Assembly (NCBI GenBank): GCA_049323795.1
Contig: JBMOOH010000001.1
Coordinates: forward strand, 124,001 to 188,000
DNA from: JAOADN01 sp049323795
Lineage (GTDB): Bacteria; Pseudomonadota; Alphaproteobacteria; Rhodobacterales; Rhodobacteraceae
Direction: 5' to 3'
DNA length: 64,000 bases
Shown: positions 8,382 to 16,429 of the stretch, piece after piece
Position numbering within the stretch: the first letter of the stretch is position 1
Layout of the letters: the number at the start of each line of letters is the position of its first letter
Translations under genes and position numbers: made by a program
The notes under the pieces: generated by a model
What the model was told of the DNA's origin: nothing
What the model saw: the letters and a program-made list of their open reading frames with translations, nothing else
Databases searched by the model: none

Positions 8382-8683
8382 CGCTCCCCGATCCCCCTTC
8401 TCCCCGACATCCCCCGGGCCGCGCGCGACCATACAGCAGCCCGAAGCTCACTGCCAGAGTCAGGACGCGGTCCGCCATGTGCGACGCGCCCTGCGGTTCC
8501 CGATGCCCGGATCCGTCCGGGGATTCCGGCCGTCGCTTGCGCGAGATTCCGGCAGGTGCGCGCCCGCATCCGCCCCCCGCCCCCCGGCTCCCCGGCCCGG
8601 GTCGCGGCCGTTGCCCGGCCTTGCCTGCCGCGCGCGGGGCTGCGATGCAGGGCCCGCAATGTCGCGGCCAGCGGGAGGAGCCC
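8382..8683. other. Divergent intergenic region, no gene recognised
   Basis: 302 bp between the transglycosylase and psuG, transcribed away from each other. It presumably carries both promoters, but no convincing -35/-10 pair stands out in this GC-rich stretch. The only clear element is the psuG ribosome binding site GGGAGGAG at 8672-8680. Confidence 0.5.
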
Positions 8684-9604
8684 ATGCACGACCTGATCGA
8701 GACCTCGGACGAGGTGGGCCAGGCCCTGCGGACCGGCACGGCCGTGGTGGCGCTCGAATCCACCATCATCACGCACGGGATGCCCTACCCCGAGAACCTC
8801 CGCACCGCGCTCGGCGTCGAGTCCGCCGTCCGCGCGGCGGGCGCGGTCCCGGCAACGGTCGCCGTGGCCGGCGGGCGCATCCGCGTCGGGCTGCCGCCGG
8901 ACGATCTCGACAGGCTTGCGCAGACGCGCGATGCGCTCAAGCTCAGCCGCGCCGACCTCGCGCATTGCCTCGTGACCGGTGCGACCGGCGCCACCACCGT
9001 CGCCGCGACGATGATCTGCGCCCGGCTGGCCGGTATCGACGTCTTCTCCACGGGGGGCATAGGCGGGGTGCACCGGGGGGCGGAGACGAGCTTCGACATC
9101 TCGGCCGACCTGCAGGAGCTGGCGCGGACGCCCGTCACCGTGGTCGCTGCGGGGGCGAAGGCGATTCTCGACATCCCGAAGACGCTCGAGGTGCTCGAGA
9201 CGCTCGGCGTGCCGGTCATCGCCTACGGGCAGGACGACTTCCCGGCGTTCTGGTCGCGCCGCTCCGGGCTTGCCGCCCCGCTGCGGATGGACGATCCCGC
9301 CGCCATCGCCCGTGCCCACCGGATGCGTGCCGCGCTCGGCTTGCCCGGCGGCCAGCTCGTCGCCAACCCGGTCCCCGAAGCGGACGAGATACCGCTCGCA
9401 GAGATCGGGCCGGCGATCGAGACCGCCCTGGCCGAGGCAAGGGCCGAAGGGATCGCGGCAAAGGCGGTGACGCCGTTCCTGCTGTCGCGACTCGTCGTGC
9501 TGACCGGCGGACGGTCGCTGGCCGCGAACACCGCGCTCGTGCTGAACAATGCCCGCCTCGCCGCCGCCATCGCCATCGCCATCCGGGCGGGCGGGGTCAG
9601 TTGA
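8684..9604 (+). CDS. psuG: Pseudouridine-5'-phosphate glycosidase
   Basis: 306-residue PsuG, which cleaves the C-C glycosidic bond of pseudouridine 5'-phosphate to uracil and ribose 5-phosphate. Family signatures are ALESTIITHGMPYPEN near residue 24, TGATGATTVAATM, GIDVFSTGGIGGVHRGAE, VAAGAKAILDIPKTLE and, near the C-terminus, VTPFLLSRLVVLTGG with SLAANTALVLNNA. ATG 8684 has a near-perfect GGGAGGAG ribosome binding site. The kinase PsuK, its usual partner, is not adjacent. The stop overlaps the convergent patatin gene by 8 bp. Confidence 0.95.
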   Translation: MHDLIETSDEVGQALRTGTAVVALESTIITHGMPYPENLRTALGVESAVRAAGAVPATVAVAGGRIRVGLPPDDLDRLAQTRDALKLSRADLAHCLVTGATGATTVAATMICARLAGIDVFSTGGIGGVHRGAETSFDISADLQELARTPVTVVAAGAKAILDIPKTLEVLETLGVPVIAYGQDDFPAFWSRRSGLAAPLRMDDPAAIARAHRMRAALGLPGGQLVANPVPEADEIPLAEIGPAIETALAEARAEGIAAKAVTPFLLSRLVVLTGGRSLAANTALVLNNARLAAAIAIAIRAGGVS

Positions 9605-10673
9605 ACAGCCGTTCCAGATCGACGCTCGCCCCGTGGTTCAGCCGGTCGCCGCTCCGCGCGAGGAAGCGGTCGGCGGCCCGGCGGCCCGCCGCCTTCAGGT
9701 CCGCGATCAGCCCGGGAAGCGCAAGAAGCTTCGTATCCTCCCCAAGCGAGTTCATCAGGTCGTCGTCCGCGACAAGGTGGATGTAGACATCCTTCATGTG
9801 CCCGCCCGGCAGCACGCCGTCGGCGATCAGTTCCTTGACGAAGTTGATGGCGCGGAGTTCGCGCAGGAGCGAAGAGTTGAAGCTGATCTCGTTGATGCGG
9901 TTCTGGATCTCGGCGACGGTCGTCGGCACCTCGTTGCGCACGAGGGGGTTGATGTTCACGATGACGATGTCGTTGGGAAGCTCGGGATCGAACAGCGGGA
10001 AGAGCGCCGGATTGCCGGTGTAGCCCCCGTCCCAGAAAGCCTCCTTCCGCCCCGTCGCCGGATCGCGGATCTCGACCGCGCGAAAGATCGTCGGCAGGCA
10101 GACCGAGGCGAGCAGGACATCGGCGCTGATCTCGGCTCCGGAGAATACCCGGATCTTGCCGGTGCGCACATTGGTCGCCGCGACGAAGAGCTTCGGTCCC
10201 TCGGCGGCACAGACGTGGCGCCAGTGGAACTTCTCGGCGATCGGGCGGAGCGGGTTGTCCATCGCGAACGGCCAGTCGTAGGGGCTGAAGGCGCGGGTGA
10301 AGGCGTCGAGCGCCGGGAAAACGGCCATCCCCGCCCAGGCCCGCGTGATGCCTTCGGGCAGGGAGAGCGGCCCGATCATCCAGCGCGGAAACCTCAGGTC
10401 GGCGATCGCCATCACCTCCGACCAGAACCAGTCGAGGTTCTCGCGCGCCCCGGCGCGGCCGCCCCGGATCAACCCCGACTTCAGCGCGGCACCGTTCAGC
10501 GCCCCCGCCGACGTGCCCGATATGCCCGCGATCTCGACGCTCTCATCCTCGAGCAGACGGTCCAGAACGCCCCAGGTGAACGCGCCATGCGCCCCGCCGC
10601 CCTGAAGCGCCACATTGATGCGCCGCACGCCCTGCCCGGCCGGCGTCCCTGCCCGGCTCACAGCGCGGTCCAT
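9597..10673 (-). CDS. Patatin-like phospholipase family protein
   Basis: 358-residue patatin-fold lipid acyl hydrolase. The oxyanion hole is LQGGGAHGAF at about residue 23, the nucleophile elbow is GISGTSAG (Ser at about 54), and the dyad aspartate is in FWDGGYTGNPAL (about 215), so the Ser-Asp dyad is complete. ATG 10673 lies 16 bp inside the end of bdhA, so the two are translationally coupled. In PHB-producing alphaproteobacteria patatin-like proteins next to 3-hydroxybutyrate dehydrogenase have been suggested to act in polyhydroxybutyrate metabolism; that link is inference from context. Confidence 0.88.
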   Translation of the reverse strand: MDRAVSRAGTPAGQGVRRINVALQGGGAHGAFTWGVLDRLLEDESVEIAGISGTSAGALNGAALKSGLIRGGRAGARENLDWFWSEVMAIADLRFPRWMIGPLSLPEGITRAWAGMAVFPALDAFTRAFSPYDWPFAMDNPLRPIAEKFHWRHVCAAEGPKLFVAATNVRTGKIRVFSGAEISADVLLASVCLPTIFRAVEIRDPATGRKEAFWDGGYTGNPALFPLFDPELPNDIVIVNINPLVRNEVPTTVAEIQNRINEISFNSSLLRELRAINFVKELIADGVLPGGHMKDVYIHLVADDDLMNSLGEDTKLLALPGLIADLKAAGRRAADRFLARSGDRLNHGASVDLERLFN

Positions 10674-11431
10674 CCGCCATCGACACTGATCGTCGTGCCG
10701 GTGATCTGCTCGGCCGCGGCCGAGCAGAGGAACACCGCCGTGCCGCCGATCTGCTCGACCGTCGCGAACTGCTTCGAGGGCTGGCGGTCCAGCATCACCT
10801 CGCGGATCACCGTCTCGCGGTCCATGTTGTGCGCCTTCATCTGGTCGGGGATCTGCGCCTCGACAAGGGGGGTGAGCACATAGCCCGGGCAGATCGCGTT
10901 TGCCGTGATCCCCTGCCCCGCCGTCTCGAGGGCGACGGTCTTCGTCAGCCCGACGAGGCCGTGCTTTGCCGCGACGTAGGCGGCCTTGAAGGGCGAGGCG
11001 GTGAGGCCGTGGGCCGAGGCGATGTTGACCACCCGTCCCCACCCCGCCCTGCGCATCATCGGAAGGGCCGCGGCCGTCGTGTGGAAGGCCGAGGAGAGGT
11101 TGATCGCGATGATGCGGTCCCACTGCTCGGGCGGAAAGCTCTCGACCGGGGCCACGTGCTGGATGCCGGCATTGTTGACGAGGATGTGGCAGTTGCCCGC
11201 TTCGGCGACGAGCGCACGCGCCTCGTCGGGCCGGGCGAGGTCGGCGCGGATGTAGCGGACGCGGACCCCGTGCTCGGAACCGATCCGCTTGGCCAGCGCA
11301 TGGTCCTCGGGCCTGTCGGTGAACGAGTTGATGACGACCTCGGCACCGGCCGCGGCCAGGGCCTCGGCGATTCCTAGGCCGATTCCAGAGTTCGAACCCG
11401 TGACGATCGCGGTCTTGCCGGTGAGCAGCAT
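10658..11431 (-). CDS. bdhA: 3-hydroxybutyrate dehydrogenase
   Basis: 257-residue short-chain dehydrogenase that interconverts D-3-hydroxybutyrate and acetoacetate with NAD. Visible are the cofactor motif TGSNSGIGLGIA, NNAGIQHVAPVE, and the catalytic Ser/Tyr/Lys in VNIASAHGLTASPFKAAYVAAKHG. The BdhA-type C-terminal half has QPSKQFATVEQIGG and the end TTISVDGGWTAL. The length matches the family exactly. It heads a two-gene unit with the patatin-like gene, and a TTGC-N6-GCAA palindrome lies 21 bp upstream of the start. Confidence 0.95.
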   Translation of the reverse strand: MLLTGKTAIVTGSNSGIGLGIAEALAAAGAEVVINSFTDRPEDHALAKRIGSEHGVRVRYIRADLARPDEARALVAEAGNCHILVNNAGIQHVAPVESFPPEQWDRIIAINLSSAFHTTAAALPMMRRAGWGRVVNIASAHGLTASPFKAAYVAAKHGLVGLTKTVALETAGQGITANAICPGYVLTPLVEAQIPDQMKAHNMDRETVIREVMLDRQPSKQFATVEQIGGTAVFLCSAAAEQITGTTISVDGGWTAL

Positions 11432-11451
11432 CGTTTCGCCTCGCAGTCATG

Positions 11452-11465
11452 TTGCACTGCAGCAA
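11452..11465. promoter_or_regulatory. PhaR-like operator palindrome upstream of bdhA
   Basis: TTGCACTGCAGCAA, an inverted repeat of TTGC and GCAA around a 6-bp centre, 21 bp upstream of bdhA and just downstream of a weak -10-like TATCTT on the minus strand. TGC/GCA-type palindromes are the reported targets of the PHB regulator PhaR in Paracoccus and Rhodobacter relatives. A site on a ketone-body gene would fit, but the assignment is by resemblance. Confidence 0.4.
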
Positions 11466-11536
11466 AGATATGCGCCACGGCAGCGAAAGCCACCCCCGGA
11501 CGCGCGCCGATCATGCCGACGTGACGTGACGTGCGG

Positions 11537-11560
11537 CAAACCGTGTGACAAACCGTGCGA
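11537..11560 (+). repeat. Tandem 12-bp repeat (2 copies)
   Basis: CAAACCGTGTGA at 11537-11548 is directly followed by CAAACCGTGCGA at 11549-11560 (one mismatch). It lies between the bdhA promoter region and the putative sRNA terminator. It could be a tandem binding site for an unknown regulator or a simple duplication. Confidence 0.5.
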
Positions 11561-11576
11561 CAAGGGGGGGCGGAAC

Positions 11577-11604
11577 AAAAAAGCGCCCGCACAAGGCGGG
11601 CGCT
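11577..11604 (-). terminator. Rho-independent terminator of putative sRNA
   Basis: On the minus strand, a 9-bp stem AGCGCCCGC / GCGGGCGCT with a 5-nt loop is followed by six T. This is a textbook intrinsic terminator. The only transcript it could end on this strand is the short unit starting near 11652, because yejA is read in the opposite direction. Confidence 0.8.
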
Positions 11605-11652
11605 AAGTCATTGAGGCAGGTTTCATACAGGCAAGAAACCTATCGAGCAGTG
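11577..11652 (-). ncRNA. Putative small regulatory RNA (about 75 nt)
   Basis: Between a consensus-like promoter (11658-11686) and an intrinsic terminator the minus strand can fold into a 7-bp hairpin AGGTTTC / GAAACCT (loop TTGCCTGTAT). This is enclosed by an outer 6-bp stem AAGTCA / TGACTT, depending on where the 5' end lies. The compact build with a terminal U-tract is typical of Hfq-dependent sRNAs. A 7-codon frame (MKPASMT) ends at the terminator stem, so the alternative is a decayed 3' end of a gene. I do not recognise it as a named RNA family. Confidence 0.5.
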
Positions 11653-11657
11653 ACTTA

Positions 11658-11686
11658 TCTATACGCGCATCCTCGCCGCCGTCCAA
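11658..11686 (-). promoter_or_regulatory. Sigma-70-type promoter of putative sRNA
   Basis: Minus strand: -35 TTGGAC (11686-11681), exactly 17-bp spacer, -10 TATAGA (11663-11658). Expected start is near 11651-11652. The -35 keeps the TTG that matters most in Rhodobacter housekeeping promoters. Confidence 0.5.
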
Positions 11687-11762
11687 GCTGAAAGTTTGTA
11701 AACGCGCGCCGGGGGCGATAGCGTCCGGGCGGCCGAGGCGTTGCAGGGGGATCCGGGGAATC

Positions 11763-13568
11763 ATGCGTCGTTTCGTTCGTGCCGCCGCCGCGGCGGCGAT
11801 CATCGCCCTGCTGACCGCCGCGCCCTCCGCCGCCGCGCAGCACGGCATAGCTATGTATGGCGAGCCGGCCCTTCCACCTGATTTTGTGGCGCTGCCCTAT
11901 GCCAATCCGGAGGCTCCGAAAGGCGGGCGGATCGTCTTCGGCGAGCCGGGCGGCTTCGACAGCCTCAACCCCTGGATCCTCAAGGGAAGCGCGGCGGCCG
12001 GGATCGGGCTCTTCACCGTCGAGACGCTGATGACCCGGTCGATCGACGAACCCTTCACCCTCTACGGGCTTCTGGCCGAATCGGTCACAACCGACGAATC
12101 ACGATCCTGGGTCGAATTCACGCTGCGCGAAAACGCCCGCTTTTCAGACGGTTCACCCGTCACCACCGACGACGTGATCTGGAGCATGCAGACCCTCGGC
12201 ACCGAAGGCCATCCGCGGTACCAGACCGCCTGGGCAAAGGTCGCCTCGATCGCGGCGACCGGTCCTCGCACGGTCCGGATCACCTTCAGCGTGCCCGACC
12301 GCGAACTGCCCCTGCTGATGGGCCTCCGTCCGATCCTCAAGAAGGCGCAGTGGCAGGGAAAGACCTTCGGCGACTCCTCGCTCGAGGTCCCGATCGGTTC
12401 CGGACCCTACGTGATCGACAGCTTCGAGCCCGGCCGCTTCATCAGCTTCCGCCGCAATCCCGACTGGTGGGGCAAGGACCTGCCGGTCAACCGCGGCCTG
12501 CACAACTTCGACGAGATCCGCTACGACTACTTCGGCGACGGTGATGTCACCTTCCAGGCCTTCACCGCCGGCGAGACCTCGACCTGGCGGGAGACGAACG
12601 CGGCCAAGTGGCAGACCGCCTACGGCTTTCCGCGTGCCGTCTCGGGCGACGTTGTGCGCGAGGAGATCCCGCACAGCCGCCCCTCGGGCATCGCCGGGCT
12701 GGTGATGAACACCCGCAACCCGATCTTCCGCGACTGGCGGGTGCGGGAGGCGATGATCCGGGCCTTCAACTTCGAATTCGTCAATCAGGCCCTGAACGGC
12801 GGGACCGAGCCGCGCATCACCTCCTACTTCTCGAACTCGCCGCTCGGCGCCGGCAGCGGAGCGGCCGCCGGCAAGGTGCTCGAGCTTCTGAAACCCTATG
12901 CCGCCGAACTTCCTCCGGGGGCGATCGAAGGCTATGCGCTTCCGGTCTTCGATGCCGGCGACGAGGTCAACCGCAAGGGCATTCGCGCCGCGACGAAGCT
13001 TTTCGAGGACGCCGGATGGACCGTGCGGAACGGCGTCCTGGCGGATGCCGCGGGCCAGCCGTTCACCTTCGAGATCCTTCTGGCGCAGGGGGCGAGCGAC
13101 AGCCAGAAGGTCGTGGACATCTACGTCGAGGCGCTGAAGCGCCTCGGAATCGTTCCGCGGGTCACGGTGGTGGACAGCGCACAGTACAAGGAACGCACCA
13201 ACACCTACCAGTTCGACATGGCCTGGTACACGCGCGCCTTGTCGCTGTCGCCGGGCAACGAGCAGTATCTCTACTGGGGCTCGAAGGGCGTGTCCGAGCC
13301 GGGCAGCCGCAACTGGATGGGCATGGACAGCCCCGCCGCCGAGGCGATGATCGACCGGATGGTGAATGCCCGATCGGCCGAGGACTTCACCGCCGCCGTA
13401 CAGGCGCTCGACAGGATCCTGACCTCGGGGCGCTATGTCGTCCCGGTCTGGTATTCCCGGGTCTCGCGACTCGCCTATTCGAAGACCCTCCGCCACCCCG
13501 ACCGTCTTCCGCTCTACGGCGACTGGCCGGGCTTCCAGCCCGAAGTGTGGTGGAACGACCCGGGGTGA
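11763..13568 (+). CDS. Extracellular solute-binding protein, YejA-like (ABC transporter family 5)
   Basis: 601-residue periplasmic binding protein. Signal peptide ends near AAPSAAAQHG (residue ~25). The mature part starts with the YejA-type HGIAMYGEPALPPDF, followed by LPYANPEAPKGGRIVFGE and GGFDSLNPWILKG. Family 5 features FSDGSPVTTDDVIWSMQ and YPLYGDW-like C-terminal segment (RLPLYGDWPGFQPEVWW) are present. YejA delivers peptides, including microcin C, to YejBEF, but no permease or ATPase genes are adjacent, so this copy must use components encoded elsewhere. GGGGAATC precedes the ATG. Confidence 0.9.
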   Translation: MRRFVRAAAAAAIIALLTAAPSAAAQHGIAMYGEPALPPDFVALPYANPEAPKGGRIVFGEPGGFDSLNPWILKGSAAAGIGLFTVETLMTRSIDEPFTLYGLLAESVTTDESRSWVEFTLRENARFSDGSPVTTDDVIWSMQTLGTEGHPRYQTAWAKVASIAATGPRTVRITFSVPDRELPLLMGLRPILKKAQWQGKTFGDSSLEVPIGSGPYVIDSFEPGRFISFRRNPDWWGKDLPVNRGLHNFDEIRYDYFGDGDVTFQAFTAGETSTWRETNAAKWQTAYGFPRAVSGDVVREEIPHSRPSGIAGLVMNTRNPIFRDWRVREAMIRAFNFEFVNQALNGGTEPRITSYFSNSPLGAGSGAAAGKVLELLKPYAAELPPGAIEGYALPVFDAGDEVNRKGIRAATKLFEDAGWTVRNGVLADAAGQPFTFEILLAQGASDSQKVVDIYVEALKRLGIVPRVTVVDSAQYKERTNTYQFDMAWYTRALSLSPGNEQYLYWGSKGVSEPGSRNWMGMDSPAAEAMIDRMVNARSAEDFTAAVQALDRILTSGRYVVPVWYSRVSRLAYSKTLRHPDRLPLYGDWPGFQPEVWWNDPG

Positions 13569-13680
13569 TCCCGCGATGCTGTCACCCGGGCGCAGCGGGA
13601 CCGCCCGGACAGCCCTGAACTCCGTCCCGCGGCCCGCCCCTGATCCCTTCCGCCCCTCCCAACCTTGCCAGCAGGTTCCC

Positions 13681-13809
13681 ATGTCCAGACCCCTCCGCCG
13701 CCTTCTCTCCCTGATCCTCGTGACCGGAGCCCTCGCCGGCTGCAACACCGTCGCCGGACTGGGCGAGGATGTGGCCGGGGGTGCCCGGACCGTCCAGAGC
13801 TGGTTCTGA
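13681..13809 (+). CDS. Entericidin A/B-type small lipoprotein
   Basis: 42 residues: a short signal peptide with lipobox LAGC (Cys ~21), then NTVAGLGEDVAGGARTVQSWF. This is the size and pattern of the entericidin EcnA/EcnB family, small membrane lipoproteins of the envelope stress response. It sits 112 bp downstream of yejA in the same direction and could be cotranscribed or have its own promoter. Confidence 0.8.
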   Translation: MSRPLRRLLSLILVTGALAGCNTVAGLGEDVAGGARTVQSWF

Positions 13810-14031
13810 TCCGCGCCGGGGTCGGCCGCGCCGGAGACGGCCGCCGACCGCCACGCTCCGCCATCCCCGCGTCGCAGCGGAACCGGAATTTCCCCTGCCG
13901 GCGTCGACCCGTCGCCACCGCGCCCGAGCCACCGGCATCCTGCGGACTTGCGGCCGCAGGACACCCTGCCTACCTCTTTCGGCAGGGTTCGCGTCCGCCC
14001 GCCCGTCCGACAAGTCACGAGAGACACCATC

Positions 14032-14358
14032 ATGAAATGGCATCACGTTCAGCAAAACTGGGCCGCCTTCTACGAAGCGATCCTCGACCGGTGGCCGGAC
14101 GCCGACGAGGCGGGGCTCGAGGAGGTGGATGGCGACCAGCGCGCCTTCGTCTCCTACATTGCCGGGCTGACCGGACAGGAACCTGACGACGCGCGCGAGG
14201 AGATCCGCGAGTGGCTGGCGGGCGAGCTGCCATCGGACGTCGTGATGGATCCGCGGCACGACGACCATTCCCTGCAGAATTCGGTCAAGTACCTTCCCGA
14301 GGGCGAGGACGAATACGACGACGACGCCCGGTTCGGCGACGACGACGCCGAGGCGTGA
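14032..14358 (+). CDS. CsbD-like acidic small protein
   Basis: 108 residues. The N-terminal half (MKWHHVQQNWAAFYEAILDR, then DGDQRAFVSYIAGLTG and EEIREWLAG) follows the spacing of CsbD/UPF0337 stress proteins, which begin MNWDQIEGNWKQ and contain a short repeated helix pair. The second half is an acidic tail rich in Asp (EDEYDDDARFGDDDAEA) not usual for CsbD. The ATG has no strong Shine-Dalgarno (CACGAGAGACACC upstream). A stress role is a guess from the family. The 220-bp gap upstream holds nothing I recognise. Confidence 0.65.
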   Translation: MKWHHVQQNWAAFYEAILDRWPDADEAGLEEVDGDQRAFVSYIAGLTGQEPDDAREEIREWLAGELPSDVVMDPRHDDHSLQNSVKYLPEGEDEYDDDARFGDDDAEA

Positions 14359-14522
14359 CCCCGGGCGCGATGCTGCCGGAAGGACGCGCCCCGGGCCGGA
14401 CGGCACGCCCCTTCGCTTGCATCCCCGCCGGCAAAGTCGTAGCCCGGCCCGCAGCCGGCCCGCAGCCGACCGGCACCCGGTCGGCGCGCAGGACCGGACG
14501 CGGACCGGAAGGCGGCGGACCC

Positions 14523-15170
14523 ATGGTGAAGCTCGACATCGTCTCGGACGTCGCCTGCCCCTGGTGCCATGTGGGCAGGGCCTATCTGTGGCGCGCGCTC
14601 GAAGCGCGGCCCGACCATCCCTTCGAGATCGAATGGCACCCCCATGAGATCAACCCGGGGATCCCCGCCGGAGGCATGGACCGGGCCGAGTACATGGCGG
14701 CGAAGTTCGGATCGCGCGAGGCCGTCGTGAGGGCTCACGAGCCGCTCCTTGCGCACGCGGCCGCATCCGGCGCCGAGTTCGACCTTCCCGCGATCCGCCG
14801 CACCCCGAACACCCGCGACGCGCACCGTCTCATTTACTGGGCCGGGCTGGAGGGCCGGCAGTCGCCGATGGTGGAACGGCTGATGCGTGCCTACTGGGCC
14901 GAGGGCGAGGACATCGGCGAGACTGCGACGCTCGTGCGGCTGGCCGGCGAGGTCGGGCTGGATGCCGCGATGACCGCCCGGCTTCTCGAAGGCGGGGCCG
15001 ACCGGCAAGAGATCGCGGCACGGGAACGCCACTCGCGCGAGCGCGGGGTGTCGGCAGTTCCCACCTTCATCATCGCCAACCGGTACGTCCTGCAGGGCGC
15101 ACAGCCGACGGAGGTGTGGCTGAAGGTGATGGACGAACTGGCCGAACGGTCGGCCCGGGCCAGCCGATGA
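14523..15170 (+). CDS. DsbA family oxidoreductase, FrnE-like
   Basis: 215 residues without signal peptide, so cytoplasmic. A thioredoxin-fold start carries the redox motif CPWC (Cys12, Cys15) in DIVSDVACPWCHVGRAYLWRAL. The helical insertion has IRRTPNTRDAHRLIYWA, and the cis-proline loop is GVSAVPTFIIANRYVLQGAQ. This matches FrnE/DsbA-like polyketide-associated oxidoreductases. The stop overlaps the ATG of the Bcr/CflA gene (ATGA), so the pair is translationally coupled. Confidence 0.9.
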   Translation: MVKLDIVSDVACPWCHVGRAYLWRALEARPDHPFEIEWHPHEINPGIPAGGMDRAEYMAAKFGSREAVVRAHEPLLAHAAASGAEFDLPAIRRTPNTRDAHRLIYWAGLEGRQSPMVERLMRAYWAEGEDIGETATLVRLAGEVGLDAAMTARLLEGGADRQEIAARERHSRERGVSAVPTFIIANRYVLQGAQPTEVWLKVMDELAERSARASR

Positions 15171-16381
15171 CGGCGGCGGCCCGGCGTCTCGGGCTTCCCG
15201 AATTTACCGCCATGCTGGCGATGCTTTTCGCCACCATCGCCTTCTCGATCGACTCGATGCTGCCGGCGCTGCCCACGATCGCGGCCGAGCTGACGCCCGC
15301 GGCGGTGAACCGGGCGCAGCTCATCCTGACCGCCTTCGTGTTCGGGATGGGCGCGGGCACGCTGCTGGCCGGACCGATCTCGGACGCCACGGGCCGCAGG
15401 CCCGCGATCATCGGCGGCTTCGCCCTCTACGCTCTCGGAGCCATCCTCGCATACCGCGCGACCACGATCGAGCTGCTTCTCGCGGCACGGGTGATCCAGG
15501 GCATCGGCGCCGCCGGGCCGAGGATCGTCGGCCTGGCGCTGATCCGCGACCTCTACGAGGGCCGCGAGATGGCGCGCGTCACGTCCTTCGTGATGATGGT
15601 GTTCATGATCGTGCCCGCCGCGGCCCCGTCGCTGGGGCAGGTCGTGATCCGGGTCTTCGGCTGGCGCGGGATCTTCCTTGCCTATGTCGTTTTCGCCGCG
15701 GTGGGTGCGCTCTGGTTCTGGACCCGGCAGCCCGAGACGCTTCCCGCCGTCCGGCGCCGTCCCCTCGCCCTCGGGTCGCTCGCCTCGGCGGCGCGCGAGG
15801 TGCTGACGGACCGCGACGTGCTGATCTACACGGCGGTGATGACGCTGGGCTTCGGGCAGATGTTCGCGCTTCTGTCCTCGATCCAGCAGATCTTCGCCGA
15901 GACCTATGGGCGGGGCGCGCATTTCCCGCAGTGGTTCGCTCTGATCGCCGTCTTTTCCGCCAGCGCGTCCTTCATCAATTCCCGGCTTGTGATGCGGGTG
16001 GGCATGCGGTCGGTCTGCCTCGGCGCCTACGGGGTGCAGGCGGTGGCGTCGGCCGTCGTGCTCGCCGTGATGGCGGGCGGTGTCCTTCCGCCCGGCCCGG
16101 CGTTCGCCGTCTTCTTCGCCTGGGCGACCGGGGTGTTCTTCATGGCCGGCCTCACCTTCGGCAATCTCAACGCGCTGAGCCTTCAGCGCATGGGCCACAT
16201 CGCGGGGATGGCCGCCTCGATCGTCGCCTCGGTCGCCACGGTCGGCGCCGTCGCGATCGCCGCGCCCGTCGGCCTTGCCTTCGACGGAACGGCCCTGCCC
16301 GTGATGGCGGGCGCCGCCCTCGCCTCGGCGGCCGCCTGGGCACTGATGCGGAAGTCGACGCGCCCCGGCGGGTCCGGCTGA
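15167..16381 (+). CDS. Bcr/CflA family multidrug efflux MFS transporter
   Basis: 404 residues, about 12 hydrophobic segments. The DHA1 motif after TM2 is GPISDATGRRPAIIGG. The start MLAMLFATIAFSIDSMLPALP, with the TM1 aspartate, and the TM4-5 segment RVIQGIGAAGPRIVGLALIRD match Bcr/CflA drug exporters, although a G replaces the usual second R-A pattern. ATG 15167 overlaps the stop of the DsbA-like gene by 4 nt. The substrate is unknown. Confidence 0.9.
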   Translation: MTAAARRLGLPEFTAMLAMLFATIAFSIDSMLPALPTIAAELTPAAVNRAQLILTAFVFGMGAGTLLAGPISDATGRRPAIIGGFALYALGAILAYRATTIELLLAARVIQGIGAAGPRIVGLALIRDLYEGREMARVTSFVMMVFMIVPAAAPSLGQVVIRVFGWRGIFLAYVVFAAVGALWFWTRQPETLPAVRRRPLALGSLASAAREVLTDRDVLIYTAVMTLGFGQMFALLSSIQQIFAETYGRGAHFPQWFALIAVFSASASFINSRLVMRVGMRSVCLGAYGVQAVASAVVLAVMAGGVLPPGPAFAVFFAWATGVFFMAGLTFGNLNALSLQRMGHIAGMAASIVASVATVGAVAIAAPVGLAFDGTALPVMAGAALASAAAWALMRKSTRPGGSG

Positions 16382-16429
16382 GGCGCACCCCGTCACGCCC
16401 GCCGCCCCGAAGACCCGCGCCCCGCCGGT

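Noticed and set aside
11603..11848. 81-codon minus-strand frame ending at the sRNA terminator
   Set aside because: Its first third is antisense to the yejA signal peptide and has no ribosome binding site. The 3' end is better explained by the sRNA, though a lost gene's tail is kept as alternative.
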